A stretch of DNA of 64,000 bases from JACDBZ01 sp036262075. Lineage in GTDB: Bacteria; Chloroflexota; Limnocylindria; QHBO01. Below the pieces are notes generated by a model that saw only the letters and a program-made list of their open reading frames with translations, did no database searches and was not told where the DNA came from. Where the stretch lies: positions 8,789 to 72,788 of the forward strand of contig DATAJO010000040.1 of NCBI GenBank assembly GCA_036262075.1. Direction: 5' to 3'. Each line of letters opens with the position of its first letter. Positions within the stretch are counted from its first letter, which is position 1. This document shows, piece by piece, positions 1 to 9,024 of this stretch. Made by a program: the position numbers and the translations under genes.

Positions 1-449
1 TCAAACACCTGCCTGATCGGCTGGCGTCAGCTCAGTGGAAGTCCCGGGAGGCAATAGCGACCAGAACCATCGAACTCATCCGGGGAGAGTTCCTCTCCGA
101 CCTTCGATACGAGGACTGGGCAGCCCGACAGCAACTCGAGATTCACTCACTGATCAGGACTAGCTTGCTCCCCATCGCTCTACGAACTGACGCATCTACC
201 TCTACAGGCGTCTCGATACAGGCTTGCCTCGCCCTCCTGCGACTCGATCCGTTTGACGAGCAAGCAACGTTGGCGCTGGCTGATGCACTTTCGGCATCGG
301 GTCGCGTGGCGGCGGCTCGAAAGGTTGTCATCGAGTACGTCCGCCGATTGAACGTCGATCTGGACCTCGAGCCTTCGCCGGAATTCTTCACGGCGGCCAC
401 TCGCCATGGTCAAGTGCGCGTTGACTCACGCCGACGCGACTTAAGTTAG
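1..449 (+). CDS. SARP/AfsR-type transcriptional regulator, C-terminal BTAD domain (5' truncated)
   Basis: The reading frame is open from base 3 to the stop at 447-449, so the start lies outside the window. The ~148 residues match the bacterial transcriptional activator domain (BTAD), the TPR-like helical part of SARP/AfsR regulators. Typical features are the E-F-L-S-D-L-x-Y-E-D-W-A stretch near residue 29, a run of helices with L-x-L-D-P-F-D-E-Q-A around residue 80, and a closing L-x-L-E-P-S-P-E-F. In known proteins this domain follows a winged-helix DNA-binding domain, which is not visible here. Third positions are less GC-rich than in most of the window. The role is probably a local activator; its target is unknown. 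Downstream lies a leader region with tiny ORFs. Confidence 0.75.
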   Translation, partial: KHLPDRLASAQWKSREAIATRTIELIRGEFLSDLRYEDWAARQQLEIHSLIRTSLLPIALRTDASTSTGVSIQACLALLRLDPFDEQATLALADALSASGRVAAARKVVIEYVRRLNVDLDLEPSPEFFTAATRHGQVRVDSRRRDLS

Positions 450-452
450 GTC

Positions 453-481
453 TTGACCCGGAAGTCGCCGACGCCTACAGT
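453..481 (+). promoter_or_regulatory. Sigma70-type promoter downstream of BTAD gene
   Basis: TTGACC (453-458) and TACAGT (476-481) are separated by exactly 17 nt, four bases after the stop of the BTAD gene. A transcript from here would start near 488 and cover the two tiny ORFs at 651 and 702 and then the HD-GYP gene at 848. The -35 is identical to that of the promoters at 23168 and 25530. Confidence 0.55.
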
Positions 482-583
482 ACCGGTGTCCGGGAGTACT
501 TTGGTACCGCCGGCGAATACCGTGGGACGCCGTGATCCACCTGCCGAACATGGGCACTTAGGCAGTTGGGGAGCAAGTAGTGC

Positions 584-616
584 AACCGACCGTTCCGTCA
601 CCGGAGTGTGTCGGTT
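584..616 (+). other. Stem-loop in 450-847 leader
   Basis: AACCGAC (584-590) is the exact inverse complement of GTCGGTT (610-616), with a 19-nt loop. A second short inverted pair, CAGAAG (632-637) and CTTCTG (645-650), directly precedes the ATG at 651 and would place the purine-rich AGAGG in its loop. Such structure is typical of regulated leaders, but no known riboswitch class was recognised. Confidence 0.35.
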
Positions 617-650
617 AGCAACAATTCCGTTCAGAAGAGGGCACCTTCTG

Positions 651-680
651 ATGGCGAGAGAGCTCGTTAAGGGCTGGTAA
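651..680 (+). CDS. Candidate 9-residue leader peptide ending in Gly-Trp
   Basis: ATG at 651 follows AGAGG (636-640) at a 10-nt spacing and encodes M-A-R-E-L-V-K-G-W before TAA (678-680). The stop codon lies in the loop of the hairpin at 670-688, and that hairpin ends just before the next ribosome binding site (GAGG, 689-692). This geometry is what one expects of a translational or attenuation leader peptide, but so short an ORF can arise by chance. It shares the C-terminal Gly-Trp with the ORF at 702. Confidence 0.3.
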   Translation: MARELVKGW

Positions 681-688
681 CCAGCCCT
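670..688 (+). promoter_or_regulatory. Perfect inverted repeat around leader stop codon
   Basis: AGGGCTGG-TAA-CCAGCCCT has 8-bp perfect arms with the TAA stop of the tiny ORF at 651 as its loop. As RNA it is a strong hairpin directly upstream of GAGG and the ATG at 702. As DNA it is a near-perfect palindrome that could be a dimeric regulator's operator, possibly for the adjacent BTAD regulator (inference). Confidence 0.5.
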
Positions 689-701
689 GAGGATGATCAG
701 C

Positions 702-800
702 ATGCGAGCGCGAATGATGCGCCTCAGCGCGCTGGTATCGGCACTCGGATCCCTAATCGCCCTGGCACTTGCTGGTGGCGCTGGCGTCCGAGGCTGGTAG
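702..800 (+). CDS. Candidate small signal-peptide-like peptide (32 aa) ending V-R-G-W
   Basis: ATG at 702 has a Shine-Dalgarno-like GAGG at 689-692 with about 9 nt spacing; an in-frame ATG at 693 abuts the GAGG and is a worse start. The product has a basic N-terminus (several Arg), a hydrophobic core of about 18 residues rich in Leu, Ala, Ser and Gly, and a short tail G-A-G-V-R-G-W. That resembles a secreted or membrane peptide precursor. It lies between a BTAD regulator and an HD-GYP protein. No family was recognised. Possible roles include a signalling peptide sensed by a TPR-type regulator, a leader peptide, or a chance ORF. Confidence 0.4.
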   Translation: MRARMMRLSALVSALGSLIALALAGGAGVRGW

Positions 801-847
801 GAGGGGCGTGGTAGACTCCCGGCGCGTACGCGATTAAGACGCCGCCG

Positions 848-2281
848 GTGAATGCCAACGTAGTCCGCCTAATCCTCGCGACCGTAGCCGCTGCGATTCT
901 CGTGATCGCAGCGGCTCTTTTCCTGTTCCCGTTACGGGCCGAAATCGCCGGCCCCGTAGGCCTCGTGTATTGGACCGCAGCGACCCTCGCTGCGAGCGCG
1001 ATGCCGATCCGCCTTCCGCGCGGGAGCGCGGTGTCAGTCGCCTCGGCACCGATATTGGCGAGCCTTTTCCTTGGAGGCCCGGCCGCGGCTGTGATCGTCG
1101 CAGCCATCGGCACCACCGACGAACGGGAGCTCCGGGGCGAGGTTCCGTGGTACGGGACCCTCTACAATCACGCTTCCGCGGTGGCCGCGGTAGGCGTCGC
1201 AGGCATCCTCTTCGAACTCCTGAGAGGTCCGGCCTCGTCAATAGGGCCGTTCGCTGAGTTCGTCGCCGCTGTCTTGGGCAGCGTCACGTTCCTAGTCATC
1301 AACTGGGCGCTTGGAATCATCGCGGTCGCCGTACGCACCCAATCATCCGTTCGTATGGTGTGGGCGCAAGACGTCAGCAATGTGGCCCCTAGCCTGGGCG
1401 GTTTGGCACCGTTGGCGTGGTTGATGGCCCAGATCTTCCAGCTCCCGAACGGCGTCGGATGGTGGGCAACCCCGCTCTTCGTTGTTCCTCTCTTCACAAC
1501 CCGTATGGCGTACGCGCGGTACGTCGAGACGCGGGAGATGTTCGAGCAGACGATCACCGCGCTCTCGCGGGCGGTCGACGCGCGCGATCGGTACACCCGC
1601 GAGCACTCGTCGCGCGTCAGCCACATCGCCGAGGAGATGTGCCGCGTCATGCGGTTGTCGGAGCACGAGATCGAGCGCATCAAGTGGGCCGGCCTGCTCC
1701 ACGACGTCGGCAAGATCGGCATCCGCGACCACATCCTCCTGAAGGAGGGGCCGCTCGACAAGGCGGAGCGCACGCTGATGAACCGCCATCCGAGCATCGG
1801 CGCGGAGATCGTCAAGCAGGCCTCGCAGCTGATGCCGCTGGCACCGCTGGTCGAGACGCACCACGAGTGGTTCAACGGCTCCGGCTACCCGCTCGGCAAG
1901 GAGGCGCTCGACATCCCGCTCGGCGCCCGGATCCTCACCATCGCCGATGCCTACGAGGCGATGACGAGCTCGCGTCCGTACCGCAAGACGCCGCTCACCC
2001 ACGAGCAGGCCATCGACCAGCTCGAGAAGTTCGCCGGCATCCAGTTCGACCCGGACATCGTCCCGATCCTCGTCAACCTCGACCGCAGCATCCTCGACCG
2101 GCCGCCGGATGGCCCCGAGCAGCTGCCGACGATGCTGAACGCCGACGAGGAGCCCGAGGAACGGGAGGAGGCGGCACCGGCAGCGGCGGCGGCGGCGGCG
2201 GATTCGACGGCCGCCAGCACCGCGATCGACGAAGGTCGATCGCAGGCGAGGCCCGCCCTGGCCTCGGACGATGTTCCTTAG
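848..2281 (+). CDS. Membrane-anchored HD-GYP domain phosphodiesterase (477 aa)
   Basis: Starts at GTG 848. Residues 1-220 form about six to seven hydrophobic segments, probably a sensory membrane domain of unrecognised family. Residues ~228-420 are an HD-GYP domain with H285-D286 (HDVGK), the H-H-E-W-F-N-G-S-G-Y-P block at 338-348 and a T-I-A-D-A-Y-E-A-M segment. HD-GYP enzymes hydrolyse cyclic di-GMP, sometimes cGAMP, so this is probably a cytoplasmic c-di-GMP phosphodiesterase driven by a membrane input. The C-terminal ~60 residues are an acidic, Ala-rich disordered tail. Codon use changes sharply near base 1500 (about residue 220), from mixed third positions to nearly all G/C, exactly at the domain boundary. 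The stop overlaps the next start by 11 nt. Confidence 0.85.
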   Translation: MNANVVRLILATVAAAILVIAAALFLFPLRAEIAGPVGLVYWTAATLAASAMPIRLPRGSAVSVASAPILASLFLGGPAAAVIVAAIGTTDERELRGEVPWYGTLYNHASAVAAVGVAGILFELLRGPASSIGPFAEFVAAVLGSVTFLVINWALGIIAVAVRTQSSVRMVWAQDVSNVAPSLGGLAPLAWLMAQIFQLPNGVGWWATPLFVVPLFTTRMAYARYVETREMFEQTITALSRAVDARDRYTREHSSRVSHIAEEMCRVMRLSEHEIERIKWAGLLHDVGKIGIRDHILLKEGPLDKAERTLMNRHPSIGAEIVKQASQLMPLAPLVETHHEWFNGSGYPLGKEALDIPLGARILTIADAYEAMTSSRPYRKTPLTHEQAIDQLEKFAGIQFDPDIVPILVNLDRSILDRPPDGPEQLPTMLNADEEPEEREEAAPAAAAAAADSTAASTAIDEGRSQARPALASDDVP

Positions 2282-4190
2282 CGCGATCCTCCTGGCGCTC
2301 ATCGTCGGCGCCATCGCAGGGGGTGGATTTCCCCGGCTCGCGGAGCTGCGGCTCCGCTGGATCGGCCTCCTCGGCCTCGCCCTCGGGCTGCGCGTCTTCA
2401 TCGGCCTGTCGCGCGAGCTCGGCATCGGCCTCGACATCCCCGCCGGCTGGGTCTACATCGCCGCCTATTCGCTGATCTTCGTCTGGCTCTGGGGCAACTG
2501 GCGCGTGCCAGGCCTCCAGATCGCCTCGGTCGGCATCGGCGCCAACATGGTCGCCGTCCTCATCAACGGCGGTCGGATGCCGATCTGGGCCGCCGCCTTC
2601 CAGGCGGCGGGGTTCACGCCCGCCGAGATCGCCAACGACCCGTTCCATTTCCTCCTCCAGGCCGATACGGTCGCCGGCTTCGTGGCCCGCGGCGGGCTCT
2701 TCGGCGACGTCATCCCGCTGCCGCTGCCGGTCATCCGCGACGTCGTCAGCATCGGCGACGTGCTCCTCGCCCTTGGGATCTTCTGGGCCATCGTGTATTC
2801 GATGACCCGGCCCGAGGCGCCATCGCGCTCGGCCTACGTCCTGGGCGGCAACCCCGTCATCCGCCCATCGGGCGCGGCGCTGGCCACGGCCGGCGTGCCG
2901 TACACCGATGCGCAGCGCATCCCCGGCGACATCGGCCAGGCGGCGTCCGACGTCATGGGGCTGCGACGCCAGTCGCCGTACCTGCGCCTGGCGGCGAACC
3001 GGAACTTCTCGCTGCTGTGGGTCGGCCAGATCGTCAGCCTCCTCGGCGAGCGGATCCACCAGGTGGCCCTCGGCTTCCTCGTCCTGCGCGCCACCGGCTC
3101 ACCGGTCGAGGTCGGCATCACGTTCGCCGCCACGGCCGCGCCGAACATCGTGTTCGGGCCGCTCGCCGGCGCCCTCGTCGACCGCTGGGATCGGCGCCTG
3201 ACGATGCTCGGCTGCGACTTCGCCCGGGCCGGGCTGGTGCTCGCCGTGCCGTTCGCCATCACCGTCCACGTCGGGCTCGTCTACCTCGCCGGCTTCCTCA
3301 TCGCCACGATCACCCTGCTGTTCCGCCCGGCGAAGACGGCGCTCATCCCGGAGATCGTCGACGAGCGCGACCTCGTGCCGGCCAACTCGGCCAGCTCGTT
3401 CGCCGATGGCGTGGCCGACCTCCTCGGCCTGCCGCTGGCCGGCATCGTCGTCGCCTCGCTCGGGTCGCTCGAGCTTGCCTTCGCCGTCGATGCGGCGACC
3501 TACGCCCTCTCCGGCCTGCTCATCGCGTTCATGACCACGCGGCGCTCGGAGCTCGTCGAAACACCGTTCTCGGTCGGCGCGGTGTGGCGCGAGATGGTCG
3601 AGGGCTGGCAGTTCCTCACCCGCCAGGCCGAGCTGTTCAGCAACACGATCTTCAGCACCGTCGCGCAGCTCGCCGTCGGGGCCGAGATCGTGGCCACCAT
3701 CCCGTACGCCGGCGACGTCATCCAGCGCGGCAGCCTGGAGCCGGAGGAGGCCTACGCCTTCATCCTCGCCGCGATCGCCGCCGGCAGCGTCGTCGCGGGG
3801 CTGACGTTCGGCGCGGTCGGCGACCGGGCGCCGAAGGGGCTCGTCGTCATCATCGGCTTCATCGGCATGGGGCTGTCGCTGGCGGCCGCCGGGCTCGTCG
3901 ACCAGCTGTGGGTGGCGATGATCCTGTTCTTCGTCGTCGGCATGACGAACATGCTGTTCATCATCCCGACGATCACCCTGTTCCAGCAGCGAACCCCGGG
4001 CCGGCTCATGGGCCGCGTCGTGTCGAGCCGTCAGGCGCTCGTGTTCGGCGCCATCGCCCTGTCCATGGGCGTGTCGGGCGTCCTGACCGAGGCGATCGGG
4101 CCGAGCATGGTGCTCGTCGTGTTCGGCGCCATCTGCGCCGCCGCCGGCCTGGTCGCCCTCTTCGTCCCGGCGATGCGCACCGCCCGTTAG
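2271..4190 (+). CDS. DUF5317 - MFS transporter fusion (639 aa)
   Basis: Residues 1 to ~180 contain five to six hydrophobic segments and resemble DUF5317, including the short conserved stretch N-G-G-R-M-P-I-W near 100. DUF5317 is normally a separate ~170-residue membrane protein. After a linker, residues ~240-639 are a 12-helix major facilitator of the MFS_3/EntS-like exporter type: N-F-S-L-L-W-V-G-Q opens helix 1 and D-R-W-D-R-R-L follows helix 2. The substrate cannot be predicted; MFS_3 members usually export siderophores or drugs. ATG 2271 lies inside the end of the HD-GYP gene, implying translational coupling. A short GC hairpin (4181-4197) spans the stop. Confidence 0.8.
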   Translation: MFLSAILLALIVGAIAGGGFPRLAELRLRWIGLLGLALGLRVFIGLSRELGIGLDIPAGWVYIAAYSLIFVWLWGNWRVPGLQIASVGIGANMVAVLINGGRMPIWAAAFQAAGFTPAEIANDPFHFLLQADTVAGFVARGGLFGDVIPLPLPVIRDVVSIGDVLLALGIFWAIVYSMTRPEAPSRSAYVLGGNPVIRPSGAALATAGVPYTDAQRIPGDIGQAASDVMGLRRQSPYLRLAANRNFSLLWVGQIVSLLGERIHQVALGFLVLRATGSPVEVGITFAATAAPNIVFGPLAGALVDRWDRRLTMLGCDFARAGLVLAVPFAITVHVGLVYLAGFLIATITLLFRPAKTALIPEIVDERDLVPANSASSFADGVADLLGLPLAGIVVASLGSLELAFAVDAATYALSGLLIAFMTTRRSELVETPFSVGAVWREMVEGWQFLTRQAELFSNTIFSTVAQLAVGAEIVATIPYAGDVIQRGSLEPEEAYAFILAAIAAGSVVAGLTFGAVGDRAPKGLVVIIGFIGMGLSLAAAGLVDQLWVAMILFFVVGMTNMLFIIPTITLFQQRTPGRLMGRVVSSRQALVFGAIALSMGVSGVLTEAIGPSMVLVVFGAICAAAGLVALFVPAMRTAR

Positions 4191-4218
4191 ACGGGCGATC
4201 TGCTACCCTTCCGCCGCC

Positions 4219-4458
4219 GTGGGACTCATCCTCGACCTCGCGGTGACCGCGATCGCGGCGGTCGTCGTCGGCTCCCTCGCGCTCCTCGCCTGGACGCTCG
4301 GAGTGAGCAGCGTGCGCTCGGTCCGACGCGCGCGGCGTGACGTCGCCATGGCGCGAGCGACGGTCGGGCGGGCGGAGGCGCGCATGACGGCGCTGGCCCG
4401 GGCGGCACGGGCCGACGGCCAGCCAGACCAGGACGGAGAAGAGCAGACCGAGGCATGA
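4219..4458 (+). CDS. Small single-pass membrane protein (79 aa), unknown function
   Basis: GTG start at 4219, preceded by TACCCT at 4204-4209, a -10-like box only 9 nt away, so the message may be nearly leaderless. Residues 5-30 form one hydrophobic helix; the rest is basic, Ala/Arg-rich and probably helical, ending in an acidic tail. The family was not recognised. It overlaps the next gene by 4 nt (ATGA), and the two probably form one unit of small envelope proteins. Confidence 0.6.
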   Translation: MGLILDLAVTAIAAVVVGSLALLAWTLGVSSVRSVRRARRDVAMARATVGRAEARMTALARAARADGQPDQDGEEQTEA

Positions 4459-4778
4459 CGAGCAGCAACGATCCGCAGCGCCCGACCGGCTATCGCGGCG
4501 CGCTTCCCGAGCGCGACGACCGCCTGGCCAGGGCGTGGGTCCTGGCGGTCATCGCGATCTTCGTGCTCATCTTCGTCCTCGCCTTCCTCGAGGTCCCGTC
4601 GCGCTTCGTGCCCGACCCGACGCCGGTCCCCACGCCCTCGGCGAGCGCCGCGCCATCGGAGGAGGCATCCGCGGACGCGTCGGCGGAGCCATCGGCCGCC
4701 GAATCGGCCGATGCGGACGCGAGCGCCGGCGCGAGCGCATCGGCTTCGGCCTCCGCGGAGGCATCGGCCGCGCCGTAG
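4455..4778 (+). CDS. Single-pass membrane protein with Pro/Ala/Ser-rich extracellular tail (107 aa)
   Basis: ATG 4455 overlaps the preceding stop. About 25 polar N-terminal residues precede one membrane helix (residues ~27-48), then a low-complexity tail of alternating Ala, Ser, Glu, Asp and Pro to the end. Such tails are usually extracellular or wall-spanning linkers. No domain or catalytic motif is visible. The family was not recognised, and the tail composition makes homology searches unreliable. Confidence 0.6.
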   Translation: MTSSNDPQRPTGYRGALPERDDRLARAWVLAVIAIFVLIFVLAFLEVPSRFVPDPTPVPTPSASAAPSEEASADASAEPSAAESADADASAGASASASASAEASAAP

Positions 4779-4809
4779 CGCCGAACCTTCCCGGCGGGCA
4801 GGCGGCCGT

Positions 4810-4838
4810 TTGTACGGTTAGCGAACGCCGCCTATACT
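4810..4838 (+). promoter_or_regulatory. Sigma70-type promoter of the NtrC-like regulator
   Basis: TTGTAC (4810-4815) and TATACT (4833-4838) are separated by 17 nt. Expected transcription start is near 4845, giving a ~75-nt leader before the GTG at 4920. Confidence 0.6.
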
Positions 4839-4919
4839 CGGCCTCGTGCCCCCCGGGCAGCTGCCATCACGCCGGGCCACCTTCCACCGCCGAGCACCCC
4901 ATTACCCGAGGTTTCCCGA

Positions 4920-6383
<1,464 letters not shown>

Positions 6384-6401
6384 GGCCCGCGCCACGGTGG
6401 C

Positions 6402-6471
6402 GTGACCGATCTATCGGCCAGATCGCACCGGAGCCCGAGTCCCTGCGGCATTTGGCCGATCCATCGGTCAC
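6402..6471 (+). repeat. 19-bp inverted repeat downstream of the NtrC-like gene; otherwise empty gap 6384-6729
   Basis: GTGACCGATCTATCGGCCA (6402-6420) and its inverse complement with two central mismatches (6453-6471) enclose a 32-nt loop. Each arm is itself nearly palindromic (CCGAT...ATCGG). It could act as a factor-independent-like terminator, though no T-tract follows, or as a pair of regulator sites. Apart from this and a possible promoter near 6660, nothing else was recognised in the gap. Confidence 0.45.
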
Positions 6472-6646
6472 CGAGCCCACGCCCCCGGCACGCGATCGCC
6501 GAAAGCGTCCGCGAAGGCCGGCTCCAGCTGGATTTCGGCGATACATCGCCGCCAACAGCATGAGCGCCACGGCTCGCAGGTGTAATGCCATTGGACGCGA
6601 TGGGCGCCGTCCGCGCCCCGCCGGAGCCGACCGACGGCTGGGGTGT

Positions 6647-6675
6647 TGTGCAGTGTCGTTACAATCCGTTGCACA
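6647..6675 (+). promoter_or_regulatory. Possible promoter/operator of the ABC uptake genes
   Basis: A -10-like TACAAT (6660-6665) lies between TGTGCA (6647-6652) and its inverse complement TGCACA (6670-6675), 55 nt before the lipoprotein start. No convincing -35 was found 17 nt upstream, so activation by a bound regulator is possible. Weak evidence. Confidence 0.3.
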
Positions 6676-6729
6676 TGGGAATAGCGCCATGCCACGCCCG
6701 GCGCCCGATGACGATGGAGGACTGGCGAC

Positions 6730-8061
6730 ATGCAACGGCAACGGCATTCAGCTCCAGGCGCTGCCCTCGCGTTCATCCTGGTCTTCGCCCTGAGCGCGTG
6801 CGGGACGACGACGACGTCACCCTCGTCGGACGCGGCGTCGGAAGCGCCTCCGCCGGGCAGCGAGGCGCCCGAGTCCCAGGCGCCGGCCTCCGCCGCCGCC
6901 CCGACTGGCGACCCGATCGTCATCGGCTCGACCCTGTCGTTGACCGGTCCCTTCGCCGCCACGGCAGGCCTGCACCAGATCGCGGGCGAGATGTTCGTGG
7001 AGCGACTGAACGCGTCGGGCGGCCTGCTCGGACGGCCCGTGGAGTGGCAGCTGCTCGACGACGAGTCGGTGCAGGAGAACGTCGGGCCGCTCTACGACCG
7101 GCTCATCACGCAGGAGGGCGTCGACCTCATCATCGGTCCGTACGCGACCCCGAACATCATCGCCGCCATGGGCGCCGCGGAGCGCCACGGGTACGTGATG
7201 CCCCAGCACACCGCCGTTCATGCGCTGCTCATGACATACGAGTGCCAGTTCCCGGCGTGGTCGCTCGGCCCCGAGCCGAACGTGTTCATGCCGAACGAGC
7301 TGTTCGACGCGCTCGAGACCCTCGACAACCCGCCGGAGTCGATCGTGGCGGTCACGAACGCCGGCGGATCGACCGACTTCATCACCCGCGGCCTGGCGGA
7401 CGACCCGGATGATCCGGGCCTGCTGGCGATCGCGGAGGAGCGCGGCATCGAGGTCCTGGCCGACATCCCGTACCCGCCGGGCAACGCCGAGTGGGGACCG
7501 ATCGCGCAGCAGGTGGCCGACGCGAATCCGGATGCCGTGATCATGAACTCGCTCGGCATCGAATCGGCGAGCCTGATCGAGGCGATGGAGCAGCTCGACT
7601 ACCGGCCGCCGATCATGTTCAGCCTCTTCCCGGCCCCCGGACCGCTGCTCGGTCTCGGCGAGGCGGCCGATGGGCACCTTTCGGTCTCGGTGTTCGAGCC
7701 GAACGAGTCGCTCATCGACGCCAAGGGCGACGAGGTGCGTGCCATCGTCGAGGAGTTCCAGTCCCGTGCCGAGGAGGCCGGCCTGCCGTACACCGCGTTC
7801 GAGACGCAGGCCACCAGCTCGTGGACGGCGTGGGAGATCCTGGCCGCCGGCGTCGAGGCCGCCGGGAGCCTCGACCAGGAAGCCATCTGCGACGCGCTGC
7901 ACACCGACGGCGCCGACACGACGTTCCACGGCCACCTCACCTTCGACCCGGACGACAACAACTTCTGGCCGAGTGACCAGGGGATCAAGCAGATCCAGGA
8001 CGGTGACTGGGTGATGGTCTGGCCGGAAGACATCGCGGCGGCCGAGCTCCGCGGGCCGTAG
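6730..8061 (+). CDS. Branched-chain amino acid-type ABC transporter substrate-binding lipoprotein (443 aa)
   Basis: The N-terminus has basic residues, a hydrophobic stretch and the lipobox L-S-A-C with lipidated C24, followed by a Ser/Thr/Pro/Glu-rich tether to about residue 58. The remainder is a Peripla_BP_6 (LivJ/AmiC-like) fold beginning D-P-I-V-I-G-S-T-L-S-L-T-G-P-F. It should capture a small solute outside the membrane for the LivH, LivM-LivG and LivF components that follow. Family ligands include branched-chain amino acids, amides, urea and aromatic acids. The ligand here is unknown, and the catabolic genes downstream suggest an amide- or amine-containing compound (inference). A hairpin at 8091-8123 separates it from the permease genes. 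Confidence 0.9.
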   Translation: MQRQRHSAPGAALAFILVFALSACGTTTTSPSSDAASEAPPPGSEAPESQAPASAAAPTGDPIVIGSTLSLTGPFAATAGLHQIAGEMFVERLNASGGLLGRPVEWQLLDDESVQENVGPLYDRLITQEGVDLIIGPYATPNIIAAMGAAERHGYVMPQHTAVHALLMTYECQFPAWSLGPEPNVFMPNELFDALETLDNPPESIVAVTNAGGSTDFITRGLADDPDDPGLLAIAEERGIEVLADIPYPPGNAEWGPIAQQVADANPDAVIMNSLGIESASLIEAMEQLDYRPPIMFSLFPAPGPLLGLGEAADGHLSVSVFEPNESLIDAKGDEVRAIVEEFQSRAEEAGLPYTAFETQATSSWTAWEILAAGVEAAGSLDQEAICDALHTDGADTTFHGHLTFDPDDNNFWPSDQGIKQIQDGDWVMVWPEDIAAAELRGP

Positions 8062-8090
8062 CCGATCTGATCCCGGCGTGATCCCGCAGC

Positions 8091-8123
8091 ACGACCCTCC
8101 GGCGACCACTGCCGGAGGGTCGT
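8091..8123 (+). terminator. Intercistronic hairpin after binding-protein gene
   Basis: ACGACCCTCCGGC (8091-8103) and GCCGGAGGGTCGT (8111-8123) form a perfect 13-bp stem with a 7-nt loop and no T-tract. It probably causes partial termination or stabilises the upstream mRNA, giving more binding protein than permease, as is common in ABC operons. Confidence 0.6.
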
Positions 8124-8142
8124 CGCGCACTTCCCGGTCGAC

Positions 8143-9024
8143 GTGATCTTCGTCCAGGCGGCCCTCACCGGCGTCCTCGTCGGCGGGCTCTACGCCCTCA
8201 TGGCGATCGGCATGTCGCTCGCCTGGGGCATGCTGCGTGTCATCAACCTGGCCCACTTCGGGCTCATCCTGTTCAGCGCCTACCTCACCTACGCGCTGAC
8301 CACCGACGTCGGGCTGGACCCGCTGCTCACCGTCGTCGTGACGGTGCCGGTGACGTTCCTCATCGGTGCGGCCATCCAGTGGGGCTACCAGCGCTTCGCC
8401 GTCAGCGAGCTCAGCTCGCTGCTCGTCAGCTTCGGGTTGCTGATCATGGGCATCCAGCTCATCAGCAATGTCTGGAAGGCCGACTTCCGGCGCCTGGCGG
8501 CCGACGTGAACCCGTACGCCACGGGCTCGCTGACGATCGGTCCGCTCGTCTTCCCGATGCCGACGCTCATCGCGTCGGTCGCGGCCGTGACCCTCGTCGT
8601 GCTCATCCACCTCGTCCTCGCCCGCACCTACGTCGGCCGGGCGCTGCGCGCCTTCGCCGAGGACCCGCCGATCGCCGCGGCGTTCGGGATCGACCATCGG
8701 CGGCTGGGCGTGCTCCTCGGCGGGGCGGCCGGAGCGACGGCGGCGGTGGCAGGCACACTGTTCGCCATCGGCTGGTCGCTCACGCCGTCCACCGCGTTCG
8801 AGTGGTTCGGCGTGGTGTTCGCCGTCGTCATCCTCGGCGGCATCGGCAACGTCCTCGGAACGCTCCTCGCCGGCGCACTGGTCGGCGGCATCGCCGGCGT
8901 GATGACGATCGCCTGGTCGTCGGTGGCCGCACCGGTGGTCGTCTACTCGCTCGTCGTCCTGGCGCTCCTGTTCAGACCGAACGGGCTGCTGCCACGGCGC
9001 GGTGGCCATGGAGGACACCGATGA
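8143..9024 (+). CDS. livH: Branched-chain amino acid-type ABC transporter permease LivH (293 aa)
   Basis: GTG start at 8143. Eight or so membrane helices, with the LivH-type segment G-M-L-R-V-I-N-L-A-H-F-G (residues 29-40) and the cytoplasmic EAA-like coupling loop F-A-E-D-P-P-I-A-A-A-F-G-I at about 171-183. It forms half of the transmembrane channel, paired with the LivM part of the next protein. Its end overlaps the next start by 4 nt (ATGA), indicating coupled translation. Length is normal. Confidence 0.92.
   Translation: MIFVQAALTGVLVGGLYALMAIGMSLAWGMLRVINLAHFGLILFSAYLTYALTTDVGLDPLLTVVVTVPVTFLIGAAIQWGYQRFAVSELSSLLVSFGLLIMGIQLISNVWKADFRRLAADVNPYATGSLTIGPLVFPMPTLIASVAAVTLVVLIHLVLARTYVGRALRAFAEDPPIAAAFGIDHRRLGVLLGGAAGATAAVAGTLFAIGWSLTPSTAFEWFGVVFAVVILGGIGNVLGTLLAGALVGGIAGVMTIAWSSVAAPVVVYSLVVLALLFRPNGLLPRRGGHGGHR

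Noticed and set aside
453..680. A 75-codon ORF starting at TTG 453
   Set aside because: Its start coincides with the -35 box of a good promoter and its composition is not gene-like; only the last nine codons have a ribosome binding site.
6817..9018. A 733-codon open frame on the minus strand
   Set aside because: It is the antisense shadow of the lipoprotein and livH genes, rich in Arg, Asp, Glu and Gly as expected for a reversed high-GC gene, with no domain.
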